NCBI GenBank assembly: GCA_902702965.1
Contig: CACRXP010000417.1
Location: 469,358-533,357 of the forward strand
DNA length: 64,000 nt
Direction of reading: 5' to 3'
Source of the DNA: Spirometra erinaceieuropaei
Taxonomy: Eukaryota; Platyhelminthes; Cestoda; Diphyllobothriidea; Diphyllobothriidae
The stretch's first letter is position 1; each line of letters begins with the position of its first letter. This document shows, in pieces, positions 57,917 through 64,000 of this stretch. The notes beneath the pieces were generated by a model. It was not told the origin of the DNA, did no database searches, and saw only the letters and a list, made by a program, of their open reading frames with translations. Position numbers and translations under genes: made by a program.

Positions 57917-58089
57917 TTTGGAATGGTCATGCACCAGATACGCAGGGTTCCGGAGTCGTCACCGGAGGCCAGAAAGATTTCGGTGCCTAGGCGTGAGTGT
58001 TCAGCCACTGGACGGAATTTGACACAGCGCACAGGCGAGGGTTTGTGAGAGGCCTCAAAGAGCTGCTGAGCAGTGCTCAAACACCAAAC
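57917..58089 (-). CDS. WD40-repeat protein, internal exon
   Basis: 173 nt between acceptor 'cgccttttgcag' (AG at 58091-58090) and donor GTAAGT starting at 57916. It begins in phase 0 with VWCLSTAQQLF, completing the WD motif that starts at the end of the upstream exon (TDQSLK + VW). It ends in phase 2. The blade SPVRCVKFRPVAE ... FLASGDDSGTLRIW is a canonical WD40 repeat with terminal IW. The 'GDD.G..RIW' ending is like the penultimate blades of Apaf-1. Confidence 0.85.
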
Positions 58090-58614
58090 CTGCAAAAGGC
58101 GGGGAAACAAAGGCAGGCAGTATGAGCAGCGGCAAATTAAGAACACCTGAAACATCCCCAACACCGCAGTGTGGGGTGGATTTCTGACAGATAGGGTATG
58201 ATGGTAGTGACATTGGTGCTGCTGGTTGCTAGCTCCTTTGTGTGTACTCCTACTGCCTTGTGGGGGGAGGCTAAGTCGTGTGCGGGGCACGCGCAGCCGA
58301 CCTCTCCAGCTCTGTCAGCCACTACGTCCCATCCCTACATCAGCTGACTGACCGGCTCGAACAGTGAACTGAGAGAGAAGGAAGAAATAGTGACAGCTAC
58401 TCTCAACGCATATTGCTCACTACAAACAATCTGACGCGCTTGGATCTATCACAGTGCATTAAAAGTCTTGACTTTGAAAACTGCCAACTGACGGTAAAAC
58501 GAGGTTCTCCTCTCAGGACGGGGAGTGAGACTCCAATAGCTCCTTCTTAATTGTGACCTTTATGACAATCCGGCCCAGTTGAGGTTCGAGCCGCATTCCC
58601 ATTTTTTGTGTGAA

Positions 58615-58770
58615 ATCCCGATCCTCTGCGCGCGGGAGAGGGGATGTGGTGGCAGGCCCAGGTGGGGGTTCACGCCGCGTCAGCTATCTGCGCCCGATCC
58701 CATCTCCGGTGTTCTTGACTCTGTCTTAACTCGGGGTCCCTGTGGGGGAGCAGAGGGCGCGGCCTAGGTC
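58615..58770 (-). repeat. RB-family piece in an intron
   Basis: The minus strand reads 'aagacagagtcaagaacacc', 'cgggcgcag' and 'cccacctgggcctgccacc', matching 51160-51220. Confidence 0.5.
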
Positions 58771-58795
58771 ACTGACCCTGCGCCAACCACGCTGT

Positions 58796-59584
<789 letters not shown>

Positions 59585-59615
59585 TTGGTCTCGGGAGAAA
59601 AAAAACAGTGCAAAC

Positions 59616-60080
59616 CTTAAGGGATTGGTCTGTGGAAGCCGTTACAACCAAGCATCCACTGGGATCCACATCAGCATCTGTGATCTCAAAAGGTCGATGA
59701 GCCGCTAAATTAAGGCTCCACTCCGTGCCACCCATGGAGGTCTTGGGCGAGCACAGTGGTCGGCCGTAGACACAGCCATCACGTCCGGCCGAGAGCCAGG
59801 CCAGACGGTGCTTCAGAGTGGAATTCTCACTGTCCTCAGTGGCAGCGGCGGAAGCGGGAGCAGGAGGCTGCAGGGGGGCAAGGTGAGCCAGACACTGGAA
59901 CCAGACGATGGGCGAGGCCAAGACACGGCTGGAGTATGCATCGAAGGTGTCCTCAGGACCCAGAGTGCATGGCGAGGCGTCGCAGGACAGTTGGTGCATC
60001 CGCTGCCAGGACTTGCAGGGATGCACCAACTGAGGAGGTGCCTCATCTGGGCTGGAGGGACTTAGGGACAGCAACCAGGC
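59616..60080 (-). CDS. WD40-repeat protein, internal exon with Ser/Pro/Ala-rich insertion
   Basis: 465 nt, phase 0 at both ends. The acceptor is 'cctattcttcccttcag' (AG at 60082-60081); the donor AAG|GTTTGC starts at 59615 and is weaker than consensus. It starts AWLLSLS, completing the GTVYAW blade end begun in the upstream exon. It then has a variable loop (PPAPASAAATEDSEN), a blade with RLAWLSAGRDGCVYGRPLC, and another with AHRPFEITDADVDPSGCLVV TASTDQSLK that is finished by the next exon. Spacing between blades is longer than in a minimal propeller. Confidence 0.85.
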
Positions 60081-60124
60081 CTGAAGGGAAGAATAGGATG
60101 GAGTGACGGTGAGGATAGTACATT

Positions 60125-60212
60125 CAGTGGGATTCGAACCCAGGACTACAAGTGCAAGGGCTTGAGTACAGTTGACGCTCGAACCTCCTGAGCTAATCCT
60201 AGTGTCACACAC
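60125..60212 (-). repeat. tRNA-like sequence near a splice acceptor
   Basis: On the minus strand: A-box TTAGCTCAGGAGGTTCGAGC, 'CTGTACTCAAGCCC', B-box GGGTTCGAATCCCAC with a good T-arm (TGGG/CCCA). It lies about 45 nt upstream of the acceptor of the 59616-60080 exon. The acceptor stem is poor, so it is a SINE head or tRNA pseudogene, not a gene. Confidence 0.55.
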
Positions 60213-60455
60213 ACAGCATGGTTCCCACTCCGCCTTTACACGGCTGCTGCCTGACCCTCAGAAGGAGGAATTGATCAGTTGTCAGCCACGACTGTTAGCG
60301 CCTCGTGGCAAATTCATAGGGGTTAGATTTGCAGCTGTGAAATATGTGCTGATGTGTTCGCCTAACTCTCTGTCCCTCGCCTTTCTATCGCACTAGTCGT
60401 GTGTCAGGGCCTACCACCCAAATTCTGGTTTTTGGATACTGTTGACCAAACTTTG

Positions 60456-60775
60456 AAAGCCTCAGCGAGCTTGGCGGGATTCAAACCCACGGCAGCAAGG
60501 GGAGAAGGCTTTAGTGGAGCCAACGCTGCAGCCACCTGAGCTATAGGAACTCGACGGTGAGCAGTGAATTTAACCCTACTTTGGTTAAGTTATCCACTCA
60601 ACCTACTGAGACGTATGGAATCCACCAATTCAAATGAAGTTAGCTACTTAACCAACCAGGACTTTGTAAGTAATCAACCCACAAACCACCAAATGACTAC
60701 CCAACCGTGCAACACTCGGCAGCCTCAGCGAGATTCAAATTCACGGCAGAAAGTGCAAGGCTGTAGTGGGTTCTA
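60456..60775 (-). repeat. tRNA-derived SINE copies, degraded
   Basis: 60456-60566 reads on the minus strand as A-box 'TAGCTCAGGTGGCTGCAGCG', 'TTGGCTCCACTAAAGCC' and B-box 'GGGTTTGAATCCC'. Its 5' extension ('gtggattccatacgtctcag') is at 60590-60630. A fragment with the B-box side repeats at 60714-60770. Confidence 0.6.
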
Positions 60776-60883
60776 GGTTTTCACAGAAGTATGCAAGTCT
60801 GCCAAAAACACCTGAGTCGGTGGAAGATTCCCCACCCCCTTCCGGTGCACCTCAATGAGTAGTCGAAAAATGGAAAACCTTAT

Positions 60884-61566
60884 TCAGCAGGTGGGCTAAC
60901 TCATGAAACGTCAACCGAAATTCCGAAATGATGCAGTTACCCCAGGGCGCTGGCTTTCGAATGAGGTTATTTCCGACTGCATGCAAGATCTATACTCTGT
61001 AAAAATTGACTACTTAAGTAGCATGCAGTTTTCTCATAGATTTTAGATGCCCATGAAAATTCGATTATATTTCATGGAAAACATGCTTAAAAATAGTCAT
61101 TCTTTTACTTATTCGGTAGAAAAGGACGTCCTCTTCGAATTTTATACTCGAAGGAAGGGTATAGCTCTGTTTTCAAAGAGATTCTAATTGTGAGGTTTTT
61201 TAATACCGTGAAATGGCCATTCATAAAACGTCATTTCTCTGCATTTACCAATGTGGCTTGTAAAGTTAACAATGTAACTCAAATACACTGCTTAATTTTA
61301 TGAACCCTATATGGTCCCCCTTTATTACCGCAGAGAAATTCATAGTTTTTCCGTACGCCGAAATAATACGGCTTGTAGTTTGTGAACCCTGAATGCACGT
61401 GTAACGGCAGGTCGGGTTCAAAATTATTCGTGAATTGGAACAGTTTTAAAAACCGAATTATACCCTTCCTTCGAGTATAAAATAGGAAGAATACGTCATT
61501 TTCTACTGAAACAGAAAGAGAATGAATATTTGTATGCATGTTTTCCATGAAATATAATTGAATCTC
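60884..61566 (+). mobile_element. Foldback element copy F14, right arm truncated
   Basis: It begins CAGCAGGTGGGCTAACTCAT, has the left arm, centre ('accgtgaaatggccattcat', 'cgtacgccgaaataatacgg') and the first part of the right arm. It stops at 'gaaatataattgaatct'. RB repeat sequence starts at the break. Confidence 0.8.
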
Positions 61567-61990
61567 AAGAGACCCTCACGATCCTGTGCGCTGGCAGTCC
61601 TCCGGTACCTGGTTCTCTGGCGGTAAATGCGCTTGCGCTCCCGCTAAGTATACAGGGCTTGTGCATGGCTGCCCAATCTTTGGCGTCCTTTTTGTTGTTG
61701 CTAGTCAAAATCCTGGTCAAGTGTATGTTGTGGACCAGTGGGTATGAAGTCGAGCGCCAAGCTGTGGGTTCAGCCGCGTCGTCCACCGGCGCCATCCCCG
61801 CCTCCGATCTTCTTCACTTTGTCTTGGCGCGGGGCCCAGGTGGGGGAGGAGGAGGGGTGTGGTAGATGCTGCGCAAGTCTACTCTCACTCCAAACTAATT
61901 TATGCGCAAGTCGCCCTACGTGCTTCACGGTTGACACCGTCGGACGCGACGGTCGAGCTATCAGTAAGGAACACACTGATGTTCCGTGAG
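61567..61990 (-). repeat. RB repeat in an intron
   Basis: Minus-strand order: 'accgtcgcgtccgacggtgt', 'gacttgcgcataaattagtt', 'acttgcgcagcatctaccac', 'cccccacctgggccccgc', 'cactggtccacaacata' and 'tagcaacaacaaaaaggacg'. Confidence 0.65.
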
Positions 61991-62217
61991 CATGGATCCT
62001 CCACAGTCCAGTCCTTACTCCCTCTTTCCTCTCGCGTGCACCAGCCGACGACTGTCCGCGCCCGTCAAAGCTCGCGTCCAAAGTGCGTCACCACACACGT
62101 ACAGACAACAGTAGTTATGGGCTTGCGCTGCCCGATAAACGCGTGTCGTGAGCCTTTTTGGTCCGGCACATCTACAACGCAGCCCGCTGTTGGAGCCAAA
62201 CAGAGAGCAAAACTTAC

Positions 62218-62478
62218 GTAGACAGTGCCGCATGCCGTTACGGCGGCCACAATCACCTCTGATGGCGAGGTGTTTTGTGGAGTTGCGTCCCCGGCGGGTT
62301 TCATAGGAGGAAGACACCAGATGGACAGGTGGAGAATCTTGCGCGCTGAGGGCAGCAGATTACTGGGCAGGACACGAGGCGAGCCGGGCGCGGCCTGGGA
62401 GCTCATGGGATCAATTGTGAGGACGCAGCGGCGGGTGAACCCAGCCAGGGGGTGGCTTTGGGACTTGAATTCCATAAT
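62218..62478 (-). CDS. WD40-repeat protein, 5'-most exon in the window
   Basis: 261 nt (87 codons), phase 0 at both ends. The acceptor is 'cttacctctcttctag' (AG at 62480-62479), so this is an internal exon and the gene starts further right. The ATG three bases in (62475) is unlikely to be the start because of that acceptor. Content: KILHLSIWCLPP followed by EVIVAAVTACGTVY, a blade completed as GTVY+AW by the next exon. Upstream exons were not identified between here and the window edge. Confidence 0.75.
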
Positions 62479-62679
62479 CTAGAAGAGAGGTAAGCGAGGG
62501 GTACGTATGAGAGTGAGAGGGAGAGAGAGAGGACTGAGATGACAGACGCCATGGAAGGACGTGAGGGCAATACACAGAAATAGGGACCCCTCCCTCACCC
62601 CCATTATTCTGGGGGCTCCGCACAAATTTTCGGATTACGGTTGGTGCTAAGCCAATGGGGTAAAGACTTCCGTAAGTGT

Positions 62680-62975
62680 TATGACCCGCCTGGTACTTAA
62701 GCGTATACGCACTAGACCATTGCCCCCAATGCCAAAACCGACAGACAAAGAAAACACGGCCGGCCACGGAAAGTGTATGAGAAAAACACTGCAAGTCGCG
62801 ACTAACTAAAAGGTGACGCATATTTATAACACCCTACTGTGGTTCGCCGGCATTCGGCCCAATGACCTTCGGGAAGAGAGGAGTAGCGAATGGAGAGGCA
62901 CCCGATTAAGATGACAGCGCTGTAGAGAGAGCAAAAGCACGTGGTCTCCAGCGATTGGCTGGCTCTTGTTTTTGG
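62680..62975 (+). repeat. Direct repeat T, first copy
   Basis: 'aaaaacactgcaagtcgcga', 'tttataacaccctactgtgg', 'ccggcattcggcccaatgac' and 'gcgctgtagag' in order; repeated at 63314-63612 with small changes. It lies upstream of the first visible exon. Confidence 0.8.
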
Positions 62976-63313
62976 GTGTTGGCACTCCCAACCTCTCCCC
63001 TCAAAGTAGGTTAGTACCGCTTTGGCGTGGGTTGACCTGCATCGGCATTGTTGGTTGACGCACACGGTACAGAGTACATTCAGGAAGCCAAACGTTTCTG
63101 GATGACGTTCAGTCCTATGTCCCATGCAAATCCAAACCCATAAAAACGCTGACACGCGAGATCAACGCGACACTGTTGGCGATGGAGAACTCAGGTGCAA
63201 TATCACCGATCGACTGACGAGTGTCGCGACTGTAAGAAACGGCCCTGGTCAGACTCTACGGTCTCCCAAAAAGCAACAAAGAGGGTGGTCCACTCCAGTT
63301 CATCGTATCACTA

Positions 63314-63612
63314 TGTTATGGCCCGCCTGATACTGGATATCCCGTGGAGCGTATACGCACTCGGCACTTGTCCCCAAAACAAAAGCGGCGGACAAAGAAA
63401 ACAGGCCGGCCACGGAAAGTGTATTAGAAAAACACTGCAAGTCGCGACTAGTTGAAAGGTGACTTATATTTATAACACCCTACTGTGGTTAGCCGGCATT
63501 CGGCCCAATGACCTTCGGGAAGAGGGGAGTAGCCAATGGAGAGGCGTCTGATTAAGATGAAAGCGCTGTAGAGTGAGCAAACGCACGTAGTCTCCAGTGA
63601 TTGGTTGGTTCG
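63314..63612 (+). repeat. Direct repeat T, second copy
   Basis: Same blocks as 62680-62975, offset ~635 bp. Conserved frames on the minus strand (ending HWAECR.TTVGCYKY) are shared because of the duplication; they have no recognisable domain. Confidence 0.8.
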
Positions 63613-64000
63613 ATTATGAATGCACGGCAGAGAGCCCATATAAATACTGATATTTTGCTGAAACTATTAGTGTTTTGCTCGTTCTATTTATGAATAAGGT
63701 ATGCACAGAAACTAAACTACAGGACAAGTAGTGTTTCATATGTTCAAAACGGGAAATGACCATACGGTGGTGTTCATTTTTGTGAGATCAGGTAGCATTT
63801 CCCAAACAGCAAAACAATTTCAGCAAATTTAAACGAATGAACCCCCTAGCTGCGTTATTACTGCACTTTAGGGCACCAAATCGCACAAATATGCTAATTG
63901 CAGGTTTAGGAATTAATAAAACCTCTGGTTTTCTTAAAATAACCCTTGTTTTAGCAGGCTGATTACGACGGTTAACATCGCACATAAACAATTTTTCAAG
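63613..64000. other. Right edge, nothing recognised
   Basis: AT-rich sequence without a supportable exon. The missing 5' exons of the WD40 gene may lie beyond. Confidence 0.4.

Larger units (their letters stand above)
60081..62217 (-). other. Intron rich in inserted elements
   Basis: The donor GTAAGT at 62217-62212 and acceptor AG at 60082-60081 fix the intron, 2137 bp. It contains tRNA-like sequences at 60125-60212, 60456-60600 and 60710-60775, a truncated foldback element at 60884-61566, and an RB repeat at 61567-61990 with a further RB piece at 62116-62185. Confidence 0.75.

Noticed and set aside
60125..60212. Functional tRNA gene
   Set aside because: The T-arm is good but the acceptor stem does not pair, and sequence groups with the SINE family.

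Overview
This window looks like a low-gene-density, AT-rich piece of an invertebrate nuclear genome. The best guess is a parasitic flatworm, perhaps a diphyllobothriid-type tapeworm. The evidence is one spliced gene with GTAAGT-type introns, Penelope-like retroelement (PLE) pieces with GIY-YIG endonuclease domains, a Merlin DNA transposon (known from Schistosoma), tRNA-derived SINEs, and very heavy layering of diverged repeats. No bacterial, plasmid or phage organisation is visible. The species call is inference.

Layout. 1-28 kb is repeat-rich intergenic DNA. It holds copies of a ~1 kb foldback element (TACAGTAGGTGGGC termini, ~400 bp inverted arms, ~220 bp unique centre), an inverted pair of PLE 3' ends at 5 kb, a GIY-YIG retroelement 3' end at 14 kb, and local tandem duplications at 18.9/20.5, 21.2 and 25.8-26.8 kb. 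28.9-46.8 kb is a large diverged tandem duplication (about 28957-38640 and 38641-46820), each copy carrying the same order of foldback elements, GC-rich interspersed repeats, SINE pairs and a promoter-like block with CCAAT and heat-shock-element motifs. 46.8-49.3 kb continues with partial copies of the end of that unit and a PLE endonuclease fragment. 50-55.3 kb has a decayed mariner/Tc1-type transposase, a long purine (GAA)n tract, a Merlin element with both terminal inverted repeats and an 8-bp target duplication, and a cluster of tRNA-derived SINEs.

The only host gene I can support is the 3' part of a WD40 beta-propeller gene on the minus strand, 62478 down to 56138. Four exons are joined in consistent phase, giving 465 visible residues; the 5' exons lie beyond the right edge or were not seen. 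The last two exons resemble the C-terminal propeller of Apaf-1, which is tentative. Its introns contain foldback elements, tRNA-like sequences, GC-rich repeats and a spectacular (TAG/CTA)n higher-order array that starts ~30 nt after a splice donor.

The most notable signals are the foldback family, a SINE insertion with its matching empty site in the paralogous copy, a hammerhead-ribozyme-like motif in retroelement ends, and the heat-shock-element/CCAAT block carried by a repeat. Repeat boundaries were read by eye and are approximate unless a target duplication or splice site fixes them.
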